Below, in pieces: positions 4,941-11,404 of a DNA stretch of 11,580 nt. The notes under the pieces were generated by a model. That model ran no database searches. It saw nothing but the letters and a program-made list of their open reading frames with translations, and was not told the origin of the DNA. The stretch comes from UBA11858 sp964589145 (GTDB lineage: Bacteria > Chloroflexota > Anaerolineae > Anaerolineales > UBA11858): NCBI GenBank assembly GCA_964589145.1, contig CAZPSL010000148.1, positions 1 to 11,580 of the forward strand, read 5' to 3'. Numbering within the stretch: the first letter of the stretch is position 1; each line of letters opens with the position of its first letter. A program made the position numbers and the translations under genes.

Positions 4941-6331
4941 TGTCCCTGCGCGCCCGGCTTACCCTGCTCTATACCATGCTGGTGGGTGTCACCATCCTTG
5001 CTTTTGGTGTCACCATTTACCACTTTATCAGTCTCACCATCCGGGAGCAACTGGACCGGGTGCTGGAGCAGACTGCCGGGGAAATCATCAAAAATGTTCA
5101 TGTTGACCCCGCGGCGGGCAGCCTGGTTGTGAAAAACGAGGAAAACCTGAGGCTGGCAGACAATGTTTATGTTCAACTTTGGGATCATGCCAATAACCTG
5201 AATTACCAATCACCAAATCTGGCCGACATGCACCGTCCGCTGGATCCGCTGGCGAAATCTCCCTCCGAAAAAGTTACCCGCGATATTTTTATCGGGGAGG
5301 CACACCTGCGGGTAATCAGCATCCCGCTTTCAATTGGCAGCCGCCGGATTGGAACCTTGCAGGTGGCTGCCGGATTGACAATTGTGGACGCCGCGCAGGA
5401 AGTTCTGGTGCGGGTGCTGATAATTGGCACGGCCCTTGCGGTAACGGTTACCGCTGCGGGAGTCTATTTCGTCACCTACCGGGCACTGGATCCTCTCAGC
5501 CGCGTTACGCAAACCGCCCTGAAAATTACCCGTGCCGACGATCTCTCGCGGCGCATCCCCTACCAGGGCCCCGCCGAAGACGAAGTCGGGCAGTTAATCG
5601 CGGCCTTCAACCAGACGCTCAGCCGCCTGGAAAACCTGTTCTATACCCAGCGGCGGTTTGTCGCCGATGTGGGACACGAACTGCGTACTCCGCTGACCGT
5701 CATCAAAGGCAATATCGCCCTGATGCGGCGCATTGGCAGCACAGACGATGAACTGCTGCAAAGCGTTGAAGCGGAAGTGAACCGCCTGAACCGCATGGTT
5801 GGGGATTTGTTGCTGCTGGCACAGGCAGAATCCGGTAAACTGCCGCTGGAGCATCGTCTGGTTGAGTTGGATACGCTTCTTCTGGAGGTTTTACAGCAGT
5901 CTCAGGTGCTGGCGCGGGGCAAACTCACCCTTCGGCTGGGGGAAATTGATCAGGTGCTGATCTGCGGCGACCGCGACCGCCTCAAGCAGGTGCTTATCAA
6001 CCTGATTTCCAACGCCATCAAATACACCCCGCCGGGCGGCGAGATTGTGGCCGGTGCGGGTAAAGAAAACGGTCAGGCGCGCCTGACCGTTCAGGATAAC
6101 GGCCCCGGCATCCCGGCAGAGGCACTGCCGCATATTTTTGAGCGATTCTACCGAACCGAGAAATCCCGCACCCGCTCATCGGATGGCAAGGGTTTTGGGC
6201 TGGGGCTTTCGATTGCTTATTGGATTGTCAAACACCACAATGGGGATATTACCGTTGATTCCACGGAGGGGCAGGGAACCCGGTTTTGCATCTGGCTGCC
6301 GCTCAGTGAGGGGGATTGCTCGCCCGAATAA
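4940..6331 (+). CDS. HAMP-domain sensor histidine kinase
   Basis: A membrane-bound class I histidine kinase, the partner of the preceding regulator. The 463-residue product has TM1 at about 8-30, an extracytoplasmic sensor of about 120 residues with no domain I recognise, and TM2 at about 156-179. A HAMP linker follows at about 180-233 (RALDPLSRVTQTALKI, EDEVGQLIAAFNQTL). The dimerisation H-box FVADVGHELRTPLT places the phosphorylated His at 246. The ATPase domain has the N-box NLISNAIKYTPPGG (N358), G1 DNGPGI (386-391), F-box FERFYR (400-405) and G2 GKGFGLGLSIAYWIV (416-430). All catalytic motifs are intact. ATG 4940 overlaps the regulator stop, and the longer frame from 4799 is an overlap artefact. 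Confidence 0.94.
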   Translation: MSLRARLTLLYTMLVGVTILAFGVTIYHFISLTIREQLDRVLEQTAGEIIKNVHVDPAAGSLVVKNEENLRLADNVYVQLWDHANNLNYQSPNLADMHRPLDPLAKSPSEKVTRDIFIGEAHLRVISIPLSIGSRRIGTLQVAAGLTIVDAAQEVLVRVLIIGTALAVTVTAAGVYFVTYRALDPLSRVTQTALKITRADDLSRRIPYQGPAEDEVGQLIAAFNQTLSRLENLFYTQRRFVADVGHELRTPLTVIKGNIALMRRIGSTDDELLQSVEAEVNRLNRMVGDLLLLAQAESGKLPLEHRLVELDTLLLEVLQQSQVLARGKLTLRLGEIDQVLICGDRDRLKQVLINLISNAIKYTPPGGEIVAGAGKENGQARLTVQDNGPGIPAEALPHIFERFYRTEKSRTRSSDGKGFGLGLSIAYWIVKHHNGDITVDSTEGQGTRFCIWLPLSEGDCSPE

Positions 6332-6333
6332 AA

Positions 6334-6368
6334 AAGGGCTGGCAGACCTGTCAGGTCTGCCAGCCCTT
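6334..6368. terminator. Bidirectional terminator palindrome
   Basis: AAGGGCTGGCAGACCTG (6334-6350) and its exact reverse complement (6352-6368) are separated by one T, giving arms of 17 bp. The A-run at 6330-6335 supplies a U-tract for minus-strand transcripts. The element lies between convergent genes, begins right after the kinase stop codon, and overlaps the TAA stop of the lytic transglycosylase (6367-6369). On the + strand only TTAT follows, so that direction is weaker. Confidence 0.8.
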
Positions 6369-7074
6369 ATGGCGTGAGCCCCAATCGCTGTGCGGCTTGC
6401 CTGCAAAGCGAAGCCCCGCCGTGGTTTAGCCATTCATCCAGCCGCTCACTGGCACCTTTCCCCGCGCGCGCATCCAGATAAATGCCAATCCCCCAGTAAA
6501 CGTAGCGCTGTGTTTCCGCAGCCCATTGCGATTCAGGCCGCTGTGCCCCGCTGATGCCGCCGTTGTAACCCGCCATGCCCAGACGCGGGTCACCGCCGCG
6601 GGTTTCCAGGGCGCGGCGCAGATAGTCCAGCCCGCGCCGGGCGTTGACCATCGGATCGTAGGGGTTTTCACCGTGCTCGAAGTGGAAGGGCATCACCTGG
6701 AACAGCCCCGCGGCTCCCGCGCTGGAGGTCGCCTGCGGGTCGCCGCAAGATTCAATCTGCATCACGGTGGCAATCAGGTTGGGGTCGAGCCCGGTTTGCT
6801 GGCTCCAGGCGGCGATCTGTGGAGCCCAGTGCTGCACTTCGGGGGTAAAAAGCGGGGCAATGACGGTGCCCGAAATGGGGGTATCTCCCACTTTGGCGGA
6901 ATCCGCCGCAATGGCCGGGCTGGCGACTCCCATCCAACCGAGAACGAGACTCACCCCCAAAATGGCGAATCCGATTACCGGGAGCAGCGGAATCCCGCTT
7001 GTCGCGGGTTCTTCCACCCAGAAAATTTCTTCCTCTTCTTCGTAGAGGTCAAAATCGTTTTGGTCGTAATACAT
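6367..7074 (-). CDS. Membrane-anchored SLT-type lytic transglycosylase
   Basis: A predicted murein lytic transglycosylase that cleaves the MurNAc-GlcNAc bond of peptidoglycan outside the membrane. The 235-residue product begins with a very acidic cytoplasmic stretch (DLYEEEEEIFWVEE, 9-22), then one hydrophobic helix at about 29-50. No lipobox is seen and AIA (55-57) could be a cleavage site, so anchor versus signal peptide is open. The SLT domain follows: LDPNLIATVMQIESCGDPQA with predicted catalytic Glu108, SSAGAAGLFQVMPFHF (117-132), and GMAGYNGG (166-173), the family motifs. No clear ribosome binding site precedes the ATG. The start lies 11 nt after the stop of the small upstream gene, which suggests coupled translation. 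It may remodel cell wall for division or secretion, or act in lysis. Confidence 0.88.
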   Translation of the reverse strand: MYYDQNDFDLYEEEEEIFWVEEPATSGIPLLPVIGFAILGVSLVLGWMGVASPAIAADSAKVGDTPISGTVIAPLFTPEVQHWAPQIAAWSQQTGLDPNLIATVMQIESCGDPQATSSAGAAGLFQVMPFHFEHGENPYDPMVNARRGLDYLRRALETRGGDPRLGMAGYNGGISGAQRPESQWAAETQRYVYWGIGIYLDARAGKGASERLDEWLNHGGASLCRQAAQRLGLTP

Positions 7075-7085
7075 CGAAGTTTTTG

Positions 7086-7298
7086 TTAGAGAACCAACTT
7101 CCCCAGCGGCACTCCCTGGTGCTCACTGTAGTCGGCATCTTCCGCAGCGCGCATTGACATGGTGTCAAAATAAGCCTGCTCGCACAATTCATCCTCTGTG
7201 AAAGGGATGTCGATCAGATCTGAGACAATGAAGTGCAGGTCAATGATGTCGAATTCCGAGAAGGTATCAATAACCCAGTTCAGGATTTGCTGTGTCAT
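7086..7298 (-). CDS. Small acidic protein, 70 residues, function unknown
   Basis: I do not recognise this family. The protein is strongly acidic (many Asp/Glu, few Lys/Arg), starts MTQQILNWVIDTFSEFDIIDLHF, and seems soluble and helical, with no membrane segment and no metal-binding cluster. It has a single Cys within DELCEQAYFD. The ORF is judged real because AAGGAA (7304-7309, minus strand) lies 5 nt before the ATG, and because its stop is 11 nt upstream of the lytic transglycosylase start, giving a tight co-directional pair. Acidic residues are also abundant at the N-terminus of that enzyme. It could be an adaptor, inhibitor or regulator of its neighbour, but nothing in the sequence proves it. 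Confidence 0.7.
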   Translation of the reverse strand: MTQQILNWVIDTFSEFDIIDLHFIVSDLIDIPFTEDELCEQAYFDTMSMRAAEDADYSEHQGVPLGKLVL

Positions 7299-7311
7299 AT
7301 CGTTTCCTTAC

Positions 7312-7411
7312 CAGGGCGAAAGCCCTGCTTGTGTTGTGCCGCAGGTGGTTGCCCGACGGGCGCGAAGCGGCAAACCTTGCAGCCTGATTTCGTGGCGGCA
7401 TCAGGGCTTGC
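7312..7411 (-). other. Hairpin-rich 5' leader of the small-protein/transglycosylase pair
   Basis: Three helices are visible just upstream of the ribosome binding site. CAGGGC/GCCCTG (7312-7317, 7322-7327) has a 4-nt loop. GCCGC/GCGGC (7338-7342, 7367-7371) encloses GCCC/GGGC (7351-7354, 7358-7361). A bulged stem joins 7379-7388 to 7400-7411. I compared it by eye with cyclic-di-GMP, cyclic-di-AMP, cobalamin and fluoride riboswitch cores and saw no match. Most of the gap 7299-7561 is otherwise featureless. Confidence 0.4.
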
Positions 7412-7476
7412 GTTTTGGCTGTTTTGGTTTTTTGTGGCAGATTCGGGGAAAGTTGCAGCAATGAAATTCTGCATAT

Positions 7477-7516
7477 TTTTCCCGCATCCGCCCCCGGCGG
7501 GACGGATGCGGGAAAA
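7477..7516. other. 14-bp hairpin 45 bp after the membrane-protein stop
   Basis: TTTTCCCGCATCCG (7477-7490) pairs with CGGATGCGGGAAAA (7503-7516) around a 12-nt GC-rich loop. On either strand the helix is followed by A rather than T residues. A classic terminator is therefore doubtful, though the T-run is incorporated into the stem. It may stabilise the 3' end of the membrane-protein message or allow partial read-through into the downstream pair. Confidence 0.6.
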
Positions 7517-7561
7517 CCGGGCGGATTTCTTGCAGGTTGCGGCCCTTGTGGTGGGTTGGTG

Positions 7562-8329
7562 CTAAAACCGGGTGTTGCTGCCCTGCCCCTGGCTGCGGGA
7601 TGCGCCGCCAAACGATACCGGCTGGTAGACGTTTTCGCGGGCTCCGTACCCGTATTCCGGCTCGTAGACGGGTTCAGGCTTGGGGGCGGGACGGTAGGTC
7701 CGCTTGGCTGCCGGAGCCGCGGCGACTCCGCGGGAGACGGCGGTACGGCTCCCGTAGGGTTTCGGCTGGGAACGGGTGCTTCTCTTTTTGGCGGCGGAAC
7801 GGGTCACTGTCCGCCGGGTGGTGCCGCGCAGTTCCGCCTGACTGAAGAGCCGGTCTCCGGCGACAGAGATGGTGCCAATAATCAGCACCCGAATCAGCCA
7901 GACCATGACCGCTACAAAGATGGGTACAACCTTCAGCAGCACTTCCCGTTCTACTACGGCGTTGCCGAGACTCTGGTGGTTGAGCAGCGCAATCGAGACT
8001 CCCCACCAGGTCAGCATGGCGTTCATGGTCGCGGCCAGCATCCAGGCCCCGAAGAGGTACCAGACCTCGGCGGGTTCGTCTGCTCCCTGTTCGGGGGTGA
8101 ACAGACGGGCAATTCCGGCAAAGTCAATTCCGCAGAAGGCGATTGCCAGAATGGTTGCCCAGCGGATGCCCATGAAGGAGAGTTCGCCGAGCAGATCCGA
8201 GAGGGCAAATTCAGTGGTTGAGTAGTTGAAGAATTCAAAGGCCAACAGGGCGGTGACAATCAGCAGCCCAAAAAGAAAGCCGCGATTCAGCCGCACCCGT
8301 TTTGAAAAGACAGTCATCGTATTCAGCAT
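7562..8329 (-). CDS. Four-helix membrane protein with basic Pro-rich tail, function unknown
   Basis: I do not recognise a named family. The start is set at ATG 8329 because GGAGGAGA lies 7 nt upstream; an in-frame ATG at 8359 has no such site. The 255-residue product has four hydrophobic segments at about 17-36, 57-75, 90-116 and 131-156. An acidic loop between helices 2 and 3 reads FTPEQGADEPAEVW (77-90), and Trp/Met-rich AWMLAATMNAMLTWWGV lies in helix 3. From about 160 to 255 a hydrophilic tail is rich in Arg/Lys, then Pro/Tyr/Gly (PKPEPVYEPEYGYGAREN), and likely disordered. Its promoter carries two operator-like palindromes, so it is probably repressed and inducible. A role in envelope or stress response is conceivable but unproven. 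Confidence 0.85.
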   Translation of the reverse strand: MLNTMTVFSKRVRLNRGFLFGLLIVTALLAFEFFNYSTTEFALSDLLGELSFMGIRWATILAIAFCGIDFAGIARLFTPEQGADEPAEVWYLFGAWMLAATMNAMLTWWGVSIALLNHQSLGNAVVEREVLLKVVPIFVAVMVWLIRVLIIGTISVAGDRLFSQAELRGTTRRTVTRSAAKKRSTRSQPKPYGSRTAVSRGVAAAPAAKRTYRPAPKPEPVYEPEYGYGARENVYQPVSFGGASRSQGQGSNTRF

Positions 8330-8401
8330 GATAGGGTCTCCTCCATTTGTTGCAAACACAAACTTTTATGCCTGTCGTCAGTGGACTGGCTTCTGGACAA
8401 T

Positions 8402-8415
8402 AGAACGAGCGTTCT
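8402..8415. promoter_or_regulatory. Operator-like palindrome 1 (GAAC-N4-GTTC, LexA-box type)
   Basis: AGAACGAGCGTTCT is a palindrome with core GAAC-GAGC-GTTC, matching the SOS box used by LexA of Bacillus and several other phyla (GAAC N4 GTTC). It sits at the predicted transcription start of the minus-strand promoter. The longer symmetry AGAACGnnCGTTCT (here GAGC centre) would also suit a TetR-type repressor. Confidence 0.6.
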
Positions 8416-8421
8416 GTTGGT

Positions 8422-8450
8422 AGTTTAGAACATTTGTTCTAATTTGTCAA
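8422..8450 (-). promoter_or_regulatory. Sigma-70 promoter for the membrane-protein gene
   Basis: On the minus strand TTGACA (8450-8445) is a perfect -35 and TAAACT (8427-8422) a good -10, separated by exactly 17 nt. Transcription would begin near 8415, about 85 nt before the ATG. One palindrome fills the spacer and another covers the start, the arrangement of a strong promoter held by a repressor. Confidence 0.75.
8425..8442. promoter_or_regulatory. Operator-like palindrome 2 within the promoter spacer
   Basis: TTAGAACATTTGTTCTAA has perfect 8-bp arms with a 2-bp centre and contains GAAC-ATTT-GTTC. It lies inside the -35/-10 spacer and overlaps the -10. Its centre is 25 bp from that of palindrome 1. 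Two near-identical half-site pairs at one promoter are unlikely by chance. Confidence 0.65.
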
Positions 8451-8473
8451 GAGGGAACTCGAAACGGGTAAAT

Positions 8474-8519
8474 GTAAAAGATCAGGACTTCCGCACTGAG
8501 GGAAGTCCTGATCTTTTAC
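8474..8519. terminator. Perfect 19-bp inverted repeat at the 3' end of rny
   Basis: Bases 8474-8492 (GTAAAAGATCAGGACTTCC) pair without mismatch with 8501-8519 around an 8-nt loop. Flanking AAA/TTT extends the helix across a wobble. It lies 33 bp beyond the rny stop and in front of the divergent-facing promoter at 8450. For rny message the stem ends in CTTTTACATTT, so termination or 3' protection is likely; the T-tract is interrupted. Confidence 0.75.
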
Positions 8520-8551
8520 GTTTGTGCCCCCCTTTTTGACAACAGAAAAGG

Positions 8552-10084
8552 TTACTTGGCGTAATATACCGCCCGTGTTTCGCGAATTACGGTTACCTTG
8601 ATTTGCCCTGGGTATTGCATGGTTTCTTCAATTTGCTTGGAAATATCGCGGGCGAGGCGGGTAGCCGCCAAATCGTCCACATCTTCGGGCTTGACAAAAA
8701 TTCGGATTTCGCGGCCCGCCTGAAGCGCATAACTCTCGCGCACTCCCTTGTAGGTTTTGGCAATTTCCTCAAGTGCCCGAATCCGTTTCAAGTACTGCTC
8801 GAGGCTCTCCCGGCGGGCACCGGGGCGCGCTCCGGATATGGCGTCTGCCACTTCCACAATCACGGCTTCTACAGATTCCTGTTCTACTTCGTGGTGATGC
8901 GCAGCAATGCAGTTGAGAACTTTGGGATTAACGCCGTATCGTTTGGCAAATTCAGCCCCGATTTGTGCGTGGGTGCCTTCTACGTTGTGGTCCATCGCCT
9001 TTCCCAGGTCGTGCAGCAGGCCGCCGGCCTTTGCGACTTCTACATCGGCACCCAGTTCGGCGGCAATTACTGCGGCTAGTTGAGCAGTTTCAATGGCATG
9101 GTTCAGTTGGTTTTGTCCGTACGATGTGCGGAATTTGAGCCGCCCCAGGGTACGGAGGATCTCGCGGTGCAAACCGGGAACCCCGGCTTCGTATGCGGCC
9201 TCCTCCCCGGCCTCCAGAATAATTTTGTTGACTTCTTTGGTTTCTTTCCTGATGACCTTTTCGATATACGCCGGGTGAATGCGCCCATCCAGCACCAGTT
9301 TTTCAAGTGCACGGCGGGCAATCTCGCGGCGCACAGGGTCAAAAGAAGAGATTGTCACCGCTTCAGGCGTGTCATCCACAATCACGTTTACCCCGGCGGC
9401 CTGCTCAAAAGCGTTGATATTGCGCCCGCTGCGTCCGATGATACGGCCTTTCATGTCGTCGGATGGTAGCGGCACCGTAGACGAAGTCACCTCGGCAACA
9501 TGTTCCGAAGCCACGCGCTGGATTGCATCTGCGATAATTTTGCGGGCTTTGCGCTCTCCTTCTTCCTGCGCCTCGGTTTCAATCTGGCGGATAATTCGTG
9601 CCATATCATCTCGGATTTCCTTCTCCACTTCTGCCAGCAAAATATTCCGGGCTTCTTCCGTGGTCAGTTGTGAAACCCGTTGCAGTTCGGCAATAGCGTC
9701 AGCGTGCAACTTCTCAATCTCGTTCGCCCGCCGGTCAATGCTGCTTTGCCGTTTGTTCAGTGATTGCTCGCGCCGTTCCAGCCGCTCGGTACGTTGATCA
9801 AGTTGATCGCGGCGGCGCTGCAAACGGTCTTCCTCCTTGCTGAGTTCGGCCCGGCGGCGCAGCGCCTCCTCCTCAACCTCCTGACGGATTTCCAGTGCCC
9901 GGTCGCGTGCTTCCAGTTCGATGGCCGCAGCATTTTCTCTTGCTTGTGCAAGAATATGCTCCCCCTCCGACTTCATGCGCTGGTTCTTCTGTTGTACCAG
10001 GTAATATTTGACGAAAAAACCGATTACTCCGCCAACAACCAGTGCAAAAATCATCACAATCAGCAAATTTCCAATGTTACCCAT
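8552..10084 (-). CDS. rny: Ribonuclease Y
   Basis: RNase Y is a membrane-anchored endoribonuclease that starts mRNA decay in bacteria lacking or supplementing RNase E. The 510-residue product is full length (family about 520). It has an N-terminal transmembrane helix at about 5-25. A long charged coiled coil (about 32-195) is rich in Glu/Arg/Gln. A KH RNA-binding domain follows with GRIIGRSGRNINAFE (213-227; GxxG loop 217-220). The HD phosphohydrolase domain has the metal-binding pair H358-D359 in GGLLHDLGKAMDH. The C-terminal region ends VTVIRETRAVYYAK, typical. The start ATG has GAGGA upstream on the minus strand. It sits 101 bp downstream of recX, a gene order seen in several phyla; its function is housekeeping. 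Confidence 0.97.
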   Translation of the reverse strand: MGNIGNLLIVMIFALVVGGVIGFFVKYYLVQQKNQRMKSEGEHILAQARENAAAIELEARDRALEIRQEVEEEALRRRAELSKEEDRLQRRRDQLDQRTERLERREQSLNKRQSSIDRRANEIEKLHADAIAELQRVSQLTTEEARNILLAEVEKEIRDDMARIIRQIETEAQEEGERKARKIIADAIQRVASEHVAEVTSSTVPLPSDDMKGRIIGRSGRNINAFEQAAGVNVIVDDTPEAVTISSFDPVRREIARRALEKLVLDGRIHPAYIEKVIRKETKEVNKIILEAGEEAAYEAGVPGLHREILRTLGRLKFRTSYGQNQLNHAIETAQLAAVIAAELGADVEVAKAGGLLHDLGKAMDHNVEGTHAQIGAEFAKRYGVNPKVLNCIAAHHHEVEQESVEAVIVEVADAISGARPGARRESLEQYLKRIRALEEIAKTYKGVRESYALQAGREIRIFVKPEDVDDLAATRLARDISKQIEETMQYPGQIKVTVIRETRAVYYAK

Positions 10085-10185
10085 TTTTTCCTCATTCCAG
10101 TTCTGATGTCATATTTTGGGGCTTTCGCTGAAACGCAGCCCGGATTTTAGGGCGGATTCCGTTCTCGCGAGAGCCGTCAGCCCGG

Positions 10186-10812
10186 TCAGGGCTGCTGATT
10201 CCGCATCTCCCAAACATCTTCAACCGCCGATTTTGCGGTTTCGTAATCAAAGCCGCGCCGGGCCAGAAAGGCGGTCATCTTGCGGCGGAAATCAGCCCAC
10301 TCCAGGTTTGCATACTTGCGGAACTGCTTGACCGCAGCCTGATGCGCCAGAGCATCCTCATCCAAATTTTGGAGTGCGGCCTCGATGATCTCGCGCGCAA
10401 TGCCCTTTTGGCGCAGTTCTGCCGCGAGTGCGCGCCGGCCGCGCGGCCGAAAGGTCGAACGGTTTTCAGCCCAATCCTTTGCAAACTGCAAATCATCTAC
10501 AAATCCGTTGCGGCGCAGACGCTCCAGCGTTTTATCAATTACCGTTTCCGAAGTAGCATGCTTCTGGAGGTTCCGGCGTACTTCCTGCTCAGAGCGGGGA
10601 CGGTAACTCAGGTAATTCAACGCCCGTTGGTAAGCGGTCTCCTGCTCGTCGGCCTCCTGAAGTCGGCGGATTTTTTCAGCGGGCAGATCCTGCCCGACTT
10701 CCAGCCAGGCCGCCGCAAAGCGGGAAAGCCCAAAGGCAAACTCCCCATCCAGATAGACGTTGATCCGTTGAGTGTTGCGCTTCTGCTGTTTGAGGGCGGT
10801 AATCTTTCCCAT
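10186..10812 (-). CDS. recX: Regulatory protein RecX
   Basis: RecX binds RecA filaments and limits their growth, tempering recombination and SOS induction. The 208-residue product starts MGKITALKQQKRNTQRINVYLDG, the typical RecX opening. It contains the helical repeats: ALNYLSYRPRSEQEVRRNL, then VIDKTLERLRRNGFVDDLQFAKDWAENR, then GRRALAAELRQKGI, and ends with RRKMTAFLARRGFDYETAKSAVED, all signature segments. ATG 10812 follows an in-frame TAA five codons upstream (4 codons between), so no longer start exists; its ribosome binding site is weak. recA lies upstream on the same strand but about 590 bp away, further than usual, so recX may be transcribed separately or through a leaky terminator. 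Confidence 0.94.
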   Translation of the reverse strand: MGKITALKQQKRNTQRINVYLDGEFAFGLSRFAAAWLEVGQDLPAEKIRRLQEADEQETAYQRALNYLSYRPRSEQEVRRNLQKHATSETVIDKTLERLRRNGFVDDLQFAKDWAENRSTFRPRGRRALAAELRQKGIAREIIEAALQNLDEDALAHQAAVKQFRKYANLEWADFRRKMTAFLARRGFDYETAKSAVEDVWEMRNQQP

Positions 10813-10885
10813 GTAATTGGCCGGTTAGGCTCTATCCGAAAATTCAGGCCGATGTATTGCTACAGGTATATCCGTATGACGTGTT

Positions 10886-10938
10886 CCCTCACCCCCCTGT
10901 ATTTCCTCACCCTTCGGGAAAGGGGGCAGGAGTGAGGG
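10886..10938. repeat. GC-rich imperfect palindromic element
   Basis: CCCTCAC (10886-10892) pairs with GTGAGGG (10932-10938), and CCTG (10896-10899) with CAGG (10927-10930); an inner CCC-TTCG-GGG turn lies at the centre. A G-rich tail (10939-10955) follows. The wording resembles the short CCCTCACCCC-type dispersed repeats of many bacterial intergenic regions. A genome-wide count would settle it. Confidence 0.45.
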
Positions 10939-11075
10939 TGGGGGAGGGGCGGGGGAAATGTTGCCATAGCATGTCAAAACAGACCTGGTTTGTTGCCTGG
11001 CGATTTTTTCGGACAGGTTCTGAATCTGCCCACAGGTGTCAGGCAAAAAGCCGCCTGCCCTGCGGGTAAAAGCAA

Positions 11076-11109
11076 ACAGCCGTGAACCTGCATAGCAGGC
11101 CACGGCTGT
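11076..11109 (-). terminator. Terminator-like hairpin downstream of recA
   Basis: ACAGCCGTG (11076-11084) pairs with CACGGCTGT (11101-11109), and CCTGC (11087-11091) with GCAGG (11095-11099), giving a 14-bp helix with a small internal asymmetry and an ATA loop. On the minus strand it is followed by TTGCTTTTACC, a T-rich tail, so it may end the recA transcript. Confidence 0.6.
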
Positions 11110-11404
11110 GCGTCGCTGGAGAAGACTCAATTGTTGGCGATGCTTGTCAAAATGCGTAATGATTCAGCAGTTTACACCTGGAACAGAAAATGCAGCCTCT
11201 GCAAATTCAAAAGCGGCAACAACAAGTTGACCCTCGCCAAACGAGTTTATTCGACCAGAAATTTACCAACGATTCCAGGAGCATTTCCTGAAACCGATTG
11301 TCTCAGCCGTGGCCGCGCCTAAAATGAGAATGAACTACGCGGCAAGATAAAACTGGGCAGTATTTCGATGGCGTGTTTCGCTTACCATCAAAACCAGCGG
11401 TTGA

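Larger units (their letters stand above)
10813..11404 (-). other. 592-bp gene-poor gap between recA and recX
   Basis: I find no convincing gene here. The open frames at 10825-11130 and 11131-11322 lack family resemblance and cross repeat-like DNA. The gap holds a GC-rich imperfect palindrome (10886-10938) and a strong hairpin (11076-11109). The stretch 11110-11404 has no recognisable RNA gene: I looked for tmRNA, RNase P, SRP and 6S hallmarks and saw none. It may be decayed sequence or an unknown RNA. Confidence 0.6.

Noticed and set aside
7415..8221. 268-codon + strand open frame
   Set aside because: It lies antisense to the four-helix membrane protein, has low-complexity Gly/Arg/Pro content typical of a shadow frame, and has no ribosome binding site or family resemblance.
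8535..8540. TTGACA on the + strand as a promoter
   Set aside because: No -10 at the right spacing, and it would fire antisense into rny.
10163..10172. TCTCGCGAGA palindrome between recX and rny
   Set aside because: A 10-bp palindrome alone with no promoter alignment or second copy is not enough to call an operator.
10825..11322. Two open frames in the recA-recX gap (10825-11130 minus, 11131-11322 plus)
   Set aside because: They cross palindromic repeat DNA, have odd composition and show no ribosome binding site or recognisable domain.
11110..11404. Possible tmRNA, RNase P, SRP or 6S RNA gene
   Set aside because: None of the expected conserved motifs or end pairings were found on either strand.
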